Below, in pieces: positions 1-13,492 of a stretch of DNA of 64,000 nt. The stretch covers positions 1,550,001 through 1,614,000 of the forward strand of contig OY727100.1 in NCBI GenBank assembly GCA_963402885.1. Direction: 5' to 3'. The first letter of the stretch is position 1; the number at the start of each line of letters is the position of its first letter. The position numbers and the translations under genes are program-made. The stretch comes from Antedon bifida. Its lineage: Eukaryota; Echinodermata; Crinoidea; Comatulida; Antedonidae. The notes under the pieces are model-generated. The model was not told where the DNA came from, ran no database searches, and was given only the letters and a program-made list of their open reading frames with translations.

Positions 1-57
1 TTGCCCATACTGTATATGGACTATGGATTAGTTTGATAGTGTAAACAGAGCTTTAAG
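1..57 (-). mobile_element. Palindromic MITE-1, right end only
   Basis: AGTTTGATAGTGTAAACAGAG matches the right arm; cut by the window start. Confidence 0.75.
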
Positions 58-1287
58 ACCTGTTTTATTGTTTCAATCAAATGTTTACCACTTTGTGGAC
101 AATTTTTATGCTAATGAAATAATTTCTAGTTGAGAAGTTTCTTTGTAAGTTAACAATTTTACAAACTGATACAAAAATACATTTGTTGACCTTGATCGTA
201 AAAGCTTAATTACAAATGAGTTGTGGAATAATCTTAAGTCTTAAAATAAATTGGTTTTATTTGTTACAAAGTATTCCTTTGTTTTAGACCTTTTAGTTTT
301 ACTACAAACATCTGCAAATCCCATTTAGCAATTACATACATTTAACATAACAGCAACTAAATAAAAAGCTTTATTTAAAATATGCTGTAGTATCACTCAC
401 TATAGCATTTGATCCAATGCTTTTAGAGAAAAGATAATATGTTTGTATGAAACTATTTCGTGCCTGCTTACCTGGATAAACAGACATTAGCCCTTTCCCC
501 TTTTCCCAGGAAGTGGAGGACAATTAGGAAAAGAAGAATCACCCTCACTATAAATGGGACAGTCCACAATGTTTTTTTTAAAGGGCTCCAATGTTATTGT
601 ATGTGCCAATATAAGAATAATCCAGTCGCCATTAAAACATTTGCTTTACAATCGAGACAATGCAATTTTACAACAGAAAATGATTCTTGCAATATTTTTA
701 ACTTCAATAAATAAAAATGTTTATTATATTATTAAAAAAATGGTGTATATCTCCAAAATATAATAGAGGATGAGACATGAAACTGACTATTATTAATTGT
801 TCAACTCAGTTCTGCGATTTCTTGTAGCAGCATATGTGATGAGATCCTATAAAGGGGAAGCATCTGTTTACATTTACAGTTTCAGCTGAATTCATAAATA
901 ATAGGCAAGCTATTCCCTGTAGTAAATAATCATAATACTATGTATAGATTCAGTAATTCTATTCTCTGTGAAATACCATACATTTTAATGTGAATGTTTG
1001 ATTTGTAAATTAAAATATTCTAGGCATACCAAGAGAAAGAGTTTAAGAGCATAGCATTGTAATAACATTCCTAGCTTAGAATAGAAGCAAGTTTAGGTAT
1101 TCAGTCCTTCCTATCCAATTAGTTGAGATTTAGAAATGAGCATACATACGGCTTCTTTCCTCATTATAATTTACGTAATGTGCAATTTATGGGACAAATC
1201 CCTTGTTGTTAGTATAATGATACAAAATAGTCTCAGTATTGTTTTTGTAAATCTTGGATGTAGTGTTACAATATTGCATGGTCAAGT

Positions 1288-1512
1288 AGTGGAGCTGTAG
1301 CTTGGTGGTTAAACATGTTTGCCTTCCAATCCCAAGGTCCAGGGTTCAATCCTGACCTACAGTAGTGCCAGGGTTGTAACTCAAGACTCTTTCAACTGCA
1401 CTCCTCAAATAATACTTAGTTTATAAGCAGGATAAATTATAAAATAGTTTATCCATCCTGTAATTGGCGAGTTGCTCGCTGTTGAATGCTACACCTAGTA
1501 TAAGAATTAGAA
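1288..1512 (+). mobile_element. tRNA-derived SINE-A
   Basis: AGTGGAGCTGTAGCTTGGTGG gives an A box (TAGCTTGGTGGTTA) and GGTTCAATCC a B box, followed by a body shared with the copies at 31664 and 38808 (CAGGGTTGTAACTCAAGACTC). Confidence 0.75.
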
Positions 1513-2573
1513 GAATAAGAAATGATATTTAGTAACCCTAACACCATAGATCATTGTCGTACTACTGCAGCATTCATCCCCCAGGGTTTTCCCCAGGTTT
1601 TTCCCACTAGGTTGATTGACAGACATTGACAAGTTTGTTTCCTAATCCTTGGATTTTCATGGGCAATGTGGCTAATTTTACATAACGATCTTGTTCATTA
1701 TAAGATCTGTTTATGCTAGTTGATAATGCATGACTGGAGCAGGTATTTTATTTAAGTCTTTCGTATGTTATACACCATTGGTGATCCATGCATATATTCT
1801 TCAATAGCTTTATATATATTGATTTTTTTTAGCTGTTTAATTAATTAGAAAGGCTAGGACAATTTTTTTTATGAGTAAAATTTGTTGAATCTAGATAATT
1901 CAACTTGCTACTTTTTCTATGGAAACTAGTCACATTTTAGAAATTGAAAAGAGTAAAATTGTTTACTTTAGAAATTGAGCATGGCCTGGGACACAGAAGA
2001 TTATTGAAAATCTTCATTATAATATTTTATATGAGTACTAATTTATTACTATATAAACTTTTCATGAATAAATTGAACATTTGAATTAAGCTATGTCGGA
2101 TCCAATTTCTGTGTCGTAATTTATGAAAATCAATATGGAGAAATATAGGCATTCTTATTGTAGCTGTGGAATTAGGGATGTACTATAAAAAGTATTATAC
2201 AGTATCTAAAACCACATTAAGGTTGAGTGGATCCTGTTATTAATACCTTTTCACATGAGCCGGAAGCATAAGATGTTGATGGAGTTTTTTTTAACATTTT
2301 TGTTTGCATGTGTTGTCTATGCATTGCATGTCATTCAACGAGGCTCAAACGTTGTTGATACTGTACTGCTCTAGTAAGATAGGAATAACATGGTTGCTTT
2401 TAATGTGGTGGGTATACCTGATCCAAGGTGAATTTTGACCCCATAAAGGCAGACCTGTAACCATTTCATGTGTGTAGTTGATTTATAACACCAAATATCA
2501 TCAGTAGTAGTAATGACAGTACTACATGTATGCTGAGAGAGTACCCAAATGATGGGAATATTTCTGACTACAG

Positions 2574-2714
2574 TAAAGCTCTGTCTACACATCAAACTTT
2601 ATGTGACAAAAAAATGTGATGTGCCCAAATATGGTAGTGATATGACATCATCATGTCCATATATGAGCACATCACATTGTTTTGTCACATAATATTTGAT
2701 AGTGTAGACAGTGC
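2574..2714 (+). mobile_element. Palindromic MITE-1, full copy
   Basis: Family description: about 140 bp, ends AAGCTCTGTCTACACTATCA and its inverse, arms that pair along nearly the whole length, and a core with one or more units of about 19 bp (CCAAATATGGTAGTGATATG). Ends usually sit in TTAA or TAAA, but the target duplication is not settled. No coding capacity; the superfamily is unknown to me. Orientation is called by the core unit. Confidence 0.85.
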
Positions 2715-3609
2715 TACTTTACAGACCATTAGTATAATAAATAAAGATTGTTGTATTTTCTGAATGTGAATATACAGTTTGTTGCGAATTAGCAGTAACA
2801 CCTCATTTAATATTACATTTCAAGAATCTTTGGCTGATTAGAGAAATATAGAGAGTGCCTATAACAACAACACCATGTGTGTATGTATTGTAACTTGTCT
2901 TACTATAATTATTGGTAGATCAATAAAGCTATACGTACATATCATTACCTAGCTCGTTATCCTGATCCATATCAAACTGTAAGGTATTTGTAAAATTTTC
3001 AGTTTCTCTCTGGTCTAGTACGACACTCGCATGATCAAATTCCACTGTCCTCTGTGTGATTTCACTTGCCACATTTTGTTTTTTATTTGTTTTTTTCCAT
3101 TAAATTACTGAGGACAAACGTAATGCACTACAATTTCGTATGAACATTTATTGAAAATTTATTTTTAGACTATCAACATATTTTTGTAGAGATTGTTTTA
3201 GTAGTGGACTAGGTGGGAGCCATATTGTCTAAATGAATTTGCTGTTTCTCGCAAATACTGTATCACTTTTTTTTTGTTTAGCCAAATTATTGCTACTAAT
3301 TTGTTCATTATTGAATATCGAAACGTGGCAGGCTGAAGGCGCTTGACCTTTGACAAGACCGCCTAAATATTTAGTATTTCAACTTTACAATACTTGGTGT
3401 TGTATATTCTGGAACAGTAACTCCATGATCTCTTTGCTTATCTTTACTCTTATTAAAAATGGAAGCTATATTATTGTCTACAAGAATGTGTTGTTTTTCC
3501 GCTATTTTTTGTGTGTAGCCAAAGTATTGCTACTATAAATTCGTTATTAGCATGTTATAGCCTGCAATATTTCATGTTTATTAAATGTAATTATTTGTTT
3601 AATTTGCAG

Positions 3610-6600
3610 CTATTTCATTAGCACCATCAGGTCCAGTCCTTGAGAAAGGCATGACTGAAGATGTGGTCATACTTTGTACTTACACAGGAGATCAGAACCT
3701 GCGGCCTCGATGGAGAGATCCACAAGATAACGTGGTTCCATTAGCTGGCACAGGTACAGTATATTGACATTATAAACTAAACTTGATAACTATACTCTAA
3801 TCCTTAGGATCCGAATAGACACATTTGTAGTACTGTACTGTATACAGTTGAAATATAAACAAACATGTTTTAAGCTCAGTCTCCACTGTCAAATTTGACA
3901 AAAAATGTGATGTGTCCTTGGACATGATGTCATATCACTACCATATTTGGGCACATAAGTTATCACTACCATATTTGAGCTTGTTACTGCCATATTTAGC
4001 ACATCACACTGTTTTTGTCGAACTAGTTTGATAGTTTAGAAACAATTCTCTCTAAACCCTCTAAAACCCTTGAACAGGGGCTGATCTGGTAGGCGCTGAT
4101 CTGGTAGGCGCTGCACTGCTGGCTGCCGTGGGTCCGTGGAGGGCCTAATCCGAATTTCCTCAGTTTCCAGTTAAGCTTGAGGACAAATATAAACACCTTT
4201 ACCTTTACCTTTATTCTGAAGACTAGAAATAGGAAACCCACAAAGGATGTGTAGTAATAATCTAGTAATTAAAAGTTTATTTAAGCGTTACATCTCATTT
4301 TAAGTTGTTGGAAAACAATTATATTTCTAAACTCAATTGTGAATGCACTTATTACAGGAGTATCTGGTGGTGTTGCCGTAACGGAACCGACACCAGAAAT
4401 AACCAAATTGGAAATTACAAACGCTCAGGAGAGCCACGAAGGGCAGTATACTTGTTCAACGGATGATGGAGAACAGAAATCTATAAACTTGGTTTTATAC
4501 CGTAAGACATCACCCATTTGTGTACAAATTGCAATCAAGTTGCACTGTTTTGAATGAGGACCCCAATGGAAATAAGTTTTCTTTCTTGGGTTATTCCTCA
4601 GTTCATTCTATTAATATTGTTATCTTGTGCTTTTTCTATGTTATGTTTGTCTTTGTATTTTTGTGTAAACCGAATAAAACTGAACTAAACTGAAATCAGT
4701 GGCGGATCCACTGGGAAGGGTGCAGGGCCTAAAAATGGTGAAATTAAGGGCTGAGCTTAATTGGATGTCCTATCTTTTAAAAGTACAATTTGCAAAATTT
4801 AAGGGGGGTGGGGGCATTCCTTGAATCCTCCCCTGTGAACATTACTTTTTAAAATTTGGTGGGAAGATACAATACAGACGTGTGCGACGTTTGACAACAA
4901 ATCTTCCGATGTTGGTGGTTGCTAGTTTTTCTTGTTGTAGTGCAGAAAGCACCGTTTAATATAAAAAATTGTATACAGATATATTTAAAGACTATTGTCA
5001 CCCAAAAACATGAAAGATTTATTAAAAATCAGACTTTTGAATAGGTTATTTTGTAGTTTTAGTAAAATCACATTATTTTTCCATAACATTTTTTGTCAAA
5101 GTAGATAACTATTATGCAGCGTTAAAACTGCATATCTAGCAACAAATTTGTGTTTAACATTTTTTAAATATTTACAATATTTTATTATTATTTAACTTTC
5201 TAAAATGAATAGCACCACTGGCGTTAGAAGCTGAAACTGAACAATCATTTGAGATCTACAGAAATGCAAGGGTACTGTGCAAAGTGAATTCCAAAGCTAA
5301 TGTTCTGTATGAATGGAAATTTGGTGAACTAGCAATTGTTGGAACTAGTAAGTGTTTCAGTTTAGTAACTTTTTAAAGCTCTGTCTACACTATCAAACTT
5401 TACTGTATGTGACAAATAAATGTGATGTGCCCATATATGGACATGATGATGTCATATCACTTCCATATTTTGGCATATCAACTACCATATTTTGTGCACA
5501 TCACACTTTTTTTGTCAAACTAGTTTGATAGTGTAGACAGAGCTTAAGGCCTTGCAACAATCCTAAAACAAGTCCATTTTAAATGTTTTGACAATTCTAT
5601 CCTGATTAAAATATTTTTTAAGGCTTGTTATCCAGCAAAAAACATTTGAATCCCAATCCAAAATGTTTTTTTTTTTACATATTCTACCCGGATTAAAAAC
5701 TTTTGAGGCCTTCAACCTAGCCCAAAACCCAACATATTCTGTGAATGCTTATCCAGCCTAAAACCTCTTTTAACATACTTTGAAAGACCTAGATGATATA
5801 GAACCATCTAATGTGCCACATATTTATACTTTTAGATGCAAAATATAACATCGAGCAAAAGGAGTACCTGGAGATAGTGAATATAAGCCGTCAAGATGAT
5901 GGAATGTATGAATGTTCAGCTACAGAGACAACAGGCCTTGTTGCTAGCGATAGTATAGACATAACAGTAGTAGTTCTTGGTTAGTATAACTGTATAAGCC
6001 CACAAACCTATATTAAATTGTTTCAGTGTTCTCCCAGGCCTTTTTGCATCATGGTACCATTCAGTGGTACTAATTCCAAATGGCATGTGATACATAAATA
6101 ATCAATTGAATAGCAAGGATTTGACAACTTTTAAAGCGCTTACAGCTAGCCTTCACAATTGGCCTTTCTGCTCAATTTAGGCCTACCCCTTGATGGTGCA
6201 ATGTGCTTGTAATCATATACAGAAAAGTAGCGTTTTGGATTCTTGAATGGCTAGTCACATGATGCCATTTCAACCAATCGCATTATAGGCTATGTAATAT
6301 TATTATACAGATATTGCCCGCTTAGAGGTGAATTATAACCAATCACGTTCACGTATTTACATAGGCTATGGAATATAATGAATTATTATATTTTCTTCAA
6401 CAGAACCTCCGAAAATTACGCTAGGTCCAGAAGATTTCAACGGTACAGAAGGCAAAAACGCAGAATTCAAATGCATTGCAACTGGCAATCCTTTACCAGT
6501 CTTAAGCTGGACCACTACTGGCGACCAAGTAATCGAAAGTGCAGGTCGTTTTACTATCGAAGACAGTGGAGAGAAGCTGATCATTAATGATTTAAGAAAG

Positions 6601-9600
6601 GCTGACGAAGGACCGTACATTTGCACTGCAACAGTTGACAAATTACCTGCGAGAGATGCACAACGCGTTGCCACCCTACGTGTGTTCATTCCACCTGTCG
6701 TTCAGGAGGGCATAGAAAAGATTGCTCTGGAGAATAGTGAACAAACTTTGTCTTGTAATACAGTTAGTGGAGATAAATCAGAGCTGACATGGAGAAGGTT
6801 TGGAGAGGATATGCCATTAGGGATTCAGGTACACTTGCTCGTTTCAATTGTTTTTTTTTCTTAATTTTCTGTCATTTTTTAAAAATAAGATTAAATTATT
6901 GTTATTAGAAAATGTCTTGTATTTAGTAGAGAGGATTGCTTTCTTAATACTGTACATTGACAAACATATACTTAATGATTTGGTGAGGGAAAAAAATCCA
7001 AGCATTTGAAAAGATTTAGACCTTAGGCATGGTTAGCCAAAGATTCATAACCTTCACTTATAACCTTATCGGTATTTAAAACCTCTGGGACATGTTAATT
7101 GAACATAATCATTTATTATTATTATTTATTCTTTATACTGGGTAGCCTCTTCAGTCAAAGACTGTTCTCCCAGAGGGCCCAGTGTTTAGTACTATGATGA
7201 GTTTGTGACAGTGGCTGTGTGTGAATTAGTACCCCGGGGTAACACTTGCTCGTCTCGGCAGATGTACTAGGTTCTTTAAAGTGCACATGAACTAGATGTG
7301 TTCTACCACCAGAACCATTGAGCGAGTGAGCCTCGAACCTTTGCCGATGTGATGGCTACGTATTACAGTTCCACTGTCTAACCCGCGCAGCCACTCAACT
7401 CGCTCAGAGTATATATAAAAAAAGTGTACCATAATAATGTTATTGTTAGATTTTTTTATTTTTTTTTAAACCATATTTAATGAGGGTGATCCATCCAGCA
7501 ATTGCTGCCCCTCAAAGGTTCACAAGACAAACATATACACAAGACCCTCTACATAAACGAAGTCTTATTACAAGTCGTTGGGAGTGGAGTTGTAATTTTG
7601 TCCTTAGAAAAAGTGGCGGGACTTGGACCCAGGACCCTTGGAGTGGTAGCCAAGCATCCACTTATTGTTAATGTTTTCTAAACAAATTTGTTTGTATTTA
7701 GCCAACTGCTGCAGATATAGAAGTGCGTTCACTGCAAGATGGATCACGATTGGATCTTATTTTCTCTAGTGTAAAGCGCAGTTACAACGGATCGTACGAA
7801 TGCTTTGCCAAAAACGCTGGAGGCGAAGCAAGTGCCATTTCCAACCTCACGGTTCACTGTAAGTATCAGGAACTTTAGATTTATTAAGAAAATTATATGT
7901 ATTATTTGTGGAAAGTTATAAACAACAAACAAACAACAACAAACTTTTTGATTTGAGTAAACATGCGTCATTTGAAAGCAGCTGATTCTTGGTACTGTAT
8001 CTATTTCTGAAGTATCATAGGAATATTTGGTAATACATCACATGTGTTTCACACTAGCAGTAACCCTTAACTTAAGCTCTGTCTACAGTATCAAACTCGT
8101 TGAAAAAAGTGTGATGTGCCCAAATATGGTAGTGGTATACCAAATATGGTAGTTATATGACATCATTATGTGAGCACATCACATTTTAAATATTTCTATA
8201 ATACTTAGGAAATAGTAGATAGATAGTATATGGAGATACAACACTGGGGATCTGGTGTTTGTTCCATAATTTGGTATACTTATTCATTTAACAATAATTT
8301 AACATTATTTTTATTTCTGCCAAACATTGATTTTTGTAGTAAATATAATGATTTGTGCATTTTAGTTTCTCCAGTGATTGACAAGAAGAGACAAGATGAG
8401 CAGGGACCGTGGACAGGGTGGATTGGAAACGAGATCACGTTGACGTGCTGTTGGTTAGCGAACCCACCAGCCCAATATTATTGGGGAATTGAACGTAATA
8501 ACCAGATAACCAATTTAACAGAAATCTCTGATCCCGTTTTTCTCGTTTTCAGTACAGCGGATGGTACCAGTAGCGTCTCTGTAAGTTACTTTTAACTTTC
8601 ATCCGGCAATTTAAAGTTGATGCATCTCATACGTATTGCTAAATCTTGTATACTACTTGTAGATTAATTTCAGGGATGAGAAATCTCCGCTTTTTAAGCA
8701 TTATTTTGAACCTCTCGATATTATTTAAAAATGTTGAGTCTCCCAAAGTTTGAATTAATAGACTTAAACATCTCCATTCTCACTCCTGACCAAGAACTAA
8801 TATACGTGGTGTGTTTATATCAACATATTAATTTTGCCACGCAAACCTTCAAGCAATATTCATCTTATTCTTCTTATGTCTTTCAGTTCACTCCAAAGAA
8901 ACCGGAAGACTTTGCAGTTTACACATGTTATGCATATAACGTAATACAAGGAGTTGAAAGGGTGCAGCCGCACAATATCGACTTCAAATCTGCTGGTAAG
9001 AATATTTTTTTTATATGTTAAGCTCTTTCTAAACTATCAAACTAGTTTGACAAAAAAAGTGTGATGTGCCCCAATATGGTAGTAATATGCTAAAATATGG
9101 TAGTGATATGACATCATGACCATATATGGGCACATCACATGAAGTTTGATAGTGTAGACAAGGTTTAAATTATCTGAATTAATGAATGATTGGATATTAA
9201 TTCAACAAAATCAAAAGTGATTTAAAATGATACCGATTTCGCCCAACCAGGTGTCAGCATCAGATTCTTTGTACTGTATATCCACATGAGCTAATACTTA
9301 TACAGTGTAAATCTATGTTTTGTCTTATGGCCTATGATACAGGCATCGCATGTGATACAGATTATACATATTATACAGTACTGAAATTTAGGGGGAAAGG
9401 TACGAGGGAAGATAATATAATAGGTTTTTGGTTAAATTTAACTGTTTATTTTGTTGTTTTTATAAGCAAAATCATTTTTTTATTCCTTTGGCAGAAGTTA
9501 ATGACTTGATGCAAACTACAAAAATTGTATTGATCTTTTAAATGTTGTTTGAATTGTAGGTGCTCCAGATATGCCTAATGTTGTTCTGGTCTATGAAAGG

Positions 9601-12600
9601 CCTACTTCGATCACACTACGAATACAAGCGCCTGAATATACTGGTGGACTTGACATAATCTCATACAATATCACCTGGAAGTTTGAAGAAAGGGGTGACG
9701 ACGTGATTAAATATGAAGTGTTTGATTACAGTAAGTCTATTGCTTAAGTAAATGCTTGCCTAACGTTTGGTTCCCACTTGGTTGCACAATGACGTTGGCA
9801 CAACACAAGTGAGCTGACCAATCACAAGCGACAGTTCGGTTGATTCATAGGGTCGTGATTGGTCAAATTACTTGCAGTTATGTCCTTGTATAAGTGCGTA
9901 CCGAGCTTAAAGGGTGATTTCAGTGCCCATAAAGTTTATCGCAAATAGCGTGCGCCACACATGGTGGGAAGTACATACGTTATTTGTTGTTTTTACGTAC
10001 GCGTCGTGACGTTTGCTCCCAAACCCTTGCCGTCATGCATTGTGCAATGACGTTACTTACGAAATTAAGCTATTTGCGATAAACCTTATTATTCGATAAC
10101 ATTGATATAGTATGGCCTCCAACATTTGTGTATTTTATTTTTCTTATCGTTACTTTATCAGAAAATGAAAATGATGATGATTTTGAAAGGTATGTAATCG
10201 AAGGCCTCGACTCTGCAAAACCATACAGGATCCAAGTAGCTGCTATGAATGAATACATCTTAGGAGAGCAAAGTGAAGAGTTACCTGTTAGAACACTATC
10301 TAGTAGTAAGTACCATAAATATTTCAATCCATTACATGTCTACACTATCAATGTGCCCAAATATGGTAGTGATATGCCCAAACATGGTAGTGATATGACA
10401 TCATCATGTCCGTATATGGGCACATCAAATTTTTGTCACAAAGTTTGATAGTGCGGACAGAGCCTAAAACAGCACCATATATATATCAACAATAACCTGC
10501 GACTTGCAGCCTACTGGGCTGAGTTGCGCACCGGGTGTGGACGACACATACCACAACTTTCTACTCTCCTTTGTGTCGAGTGCTGCCACCCATTGTCTAC
10601 AGGGACAGGGGCTGAATTGACCAGTACACCGGGGTAACCCCCGAAAGATTTACTGGGTTCTTTAATGTGCACACAAGCCAGATGTGTGCACTGGACCTCC
10701 AGTTTTAAATCTTTATCCGAGAAGATTTGTACTACTACCAGAAAAATCCTCGAGGAGTGTCTTGAACTTGTGCCGATTGTAAAGTTATGGTTTGCGGCGC
10801 CCCGCCTTAACCGCTCGGCCACTCGACTCAACATGGCATGAATACTAGTTTATGGCAACTCATTTTTTCCTCTTTTTTTGTGTAAAAATAGGTCCACCAT
10901 ACGCCCCTAAAATTACCAGTCCACAAACATCTGAATCGGAAACTGAGTATACACTTGAATGGGAAGAACCAGCTGACAATGGTGGTGCTGAGATTGAAGC
11001 TTACTATATCCAATATTGGAAATATGATGTAAGTATAACTTTGATGATTTTAGTATTTTTAAAAATCCAATTTAAAGTGACTTTAAAATTGCATATTCAA
11101 GAAATTATTTGTTCAGTATGCCAACTTAAAGTGACGATTTATCATTCTATCTAAGTTCAATTATGATATTTAACGATTGTTTTGGATTCCTTTACAGGCT
11201 GATCGACCAAATGAGGTTATCGATAACAGTGACAAAAATTTTGTTGAGAAGATAGATAAAGAATACAGGAAACACACAATTGCAAACCTTGAGAAAGCTA
11301 CGGATTATAAAGTGGAAATATGGGCCAGTAGCACTCTTGGAGACGGGCAAAAGGACATTATTGCGTTTAAAACAGCAGGAAAGAAGAATTTACCAACGGG
11401 TAAGTTCTTATTTTAGTGTCTGACATCTGTTTTAGTATGAGTACTGATTGCTTGAAAAATTTCAGAATTATTAAAAACATGATGATGATGAAAAATAAGG
11501 AAAATGTATGCCATTTGATTCCAATTAAATATTAAATAACATTACTAAATTTTTAAATATTAGAATTTTTTCACCATTTTAGTGCTTGAATTTAATAAAA
11601 TAACAATGTTAATTTGAAAATTATTAATATAAAATATGAAATTTAATTGATATATTAAATTGCCATCAAATTTTTTATTTATTTATTTTTTTAAACCAAA
11701 AAACACAGTGAAAATCTATGTATTTAAATTCAACTAAAAATTGATAATCAAAATTTTTCAATGACAATACTGCCTGGTGTACGATGTAATGTAGATAATA
11801 TATACTATACGTTAGTATCAGAATAACCGCAATTCATGCTGCCTGGTGTACGATGTAATGTACTATAATATATACTATACGTTAATATCAGAATAAACCG
11901 CAATTCATCGTAAATAAACAACAAAAACAACATGGTTGATTACTTCAATGCTGAATGTATGGTACAAGTAAGAAAATAGATATAGTATATTTAGAATATA
12001 AAGCAAAAACATTAATGTTAAAAACTTACGTTTTCCTTAATTTTAAAAGCCCATCCATACTATTTCAGAGACCCGCCATGTTTCATTTAGAAAGCCACAT
12101 TAACATTCATTCATTTTTACTCGCCTGCTGGGTATACTGTATATTTTCTTGCATGCTTGACTGGTTCGAGTGCATCAGGTAATATTTCCATGTATTCACG
12201 TTCTTGCAATATAGGTTCTAAGATGAGTGACCTATAAAACCGTGTACAAAACATCCTAAGGGATATACCATTGTAATGTTTTTAACACAATTATTACAAT
12301 AACTAAATTTTTCTCCTACCATTTTGAAACCAGCTGGGGAATTCAGCACCTCAACATCAGCAACAAAACAAAATTCTACCCCATCACCGGTGCAGAGACA
12401 GACCACGCCAGCATCTGATGATGGTGATACCACAGGTTTTTCTTTCTCAGATTATTTGGGCCTAACTTGCAGAATGAAATTATTTTCCATTCTAATGTTA
12501 TGATAACCATACTAAACTTTTTTTTTTTTTTTAAGATTCTGCATAAATTAAATCATATATCATTCATTCATTTTCAGTTGATTTTTAAAATATGTTTTGT

Positions 12601-13450
12601 ACAATTTGCACCCATACTTTTTTTTGTTTTTCCATTCAATTTCATTTTTTTTTTTCATTTTTCCGTGGCCTATGCTGCTGGTTTATACCAATTTCATGTA
12701 AGTAACATGTTACACATAATCGGCCTATGTATTAATGATATAGATATTATTCTGGTTTGTGGATGGTTTCTTCTTTCTAATGTAACTCCTCTCTTACTTG
12801 CCATTAATAATTTATGTATTATATAATAATAACATTTTTGAAGCGCTAAAAGTCCAAATTATTAAAATAGGTTAGATTTTAGAAGTGGCTTAGTCTGAGA
12901 GGCTCGTAAATGAAAAAAAAGTTAAATGAGAATGTTCTGAAAATCCATTCTGGTGGTACACAACAACCAAATCTAGATCTAAACATTGTAGCTTGCATAG
13001 AATAGAATTGTCAGAGCGGGTTGGGGAGTCTGATTTTGTTATTCTATACAATCGTCGAAGAACTATAAACAAAATCTGGCAATTGTACCAATGATCATTT
13101 GGTTATTTCTTTTTTTTTTATTATTTCCTGCTGATAATATATACCAATAACCACATTTTATGTAAGTAATGTGTTACACAACACCTTATGTACTAATAAT
13201 TAGATGTTTTTCTTTGTGATTGGTTTCTTTCTAATTCTGGTCTTAATACGTAGCATAATATTATTATGTTGTTATCTATATATATATATATAAATCCAAA
13301 GGCAAATTACTGAAAAAATGACAATGCTGTGGGTATCAGTGGCTGGATCTCAATGGAGATACAAAAAAAGCGAAAAGCTAAATCAAAACGATAAAGAAAA
13401 ACCAGCCAGAAAAGTTAGCAGAGCTTTCGGGCAACACTAGCCCTTCATCA

Positions 13451-13492
<42 letters not shown>

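Larger units (their letters stand above)
1..3609. other. Upstream or first-intron sequence of NCAM
   Basis: No coding exon recognised. It holds the right end of a palindromic element (25-57), a SINE (1288-1512) and a full palindromic element (2574-2714). The rest is AT-rich single-copy-looking sequence. Because the first exon seen at 3610 needs an upstream donor, this stretch is intron or 5' flank. Confidence 0.6.

Noticed and set aside
460-714. 84-residue frame near the left end
   Set aside because: No acceptor or donor of the right phase for the NCAM signal exon, no hydrophobic leader, low-complexity AT-rich context.
12436-12520. GPI-anchor signal from read-through of the NCAM stalk exon
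   Set aside because: The read-through frame (GFSFSDYLGLTCRMKLFSIL...) has charged residues in its short hydrophobic end, a poor GPI signal; left open but not claimed.
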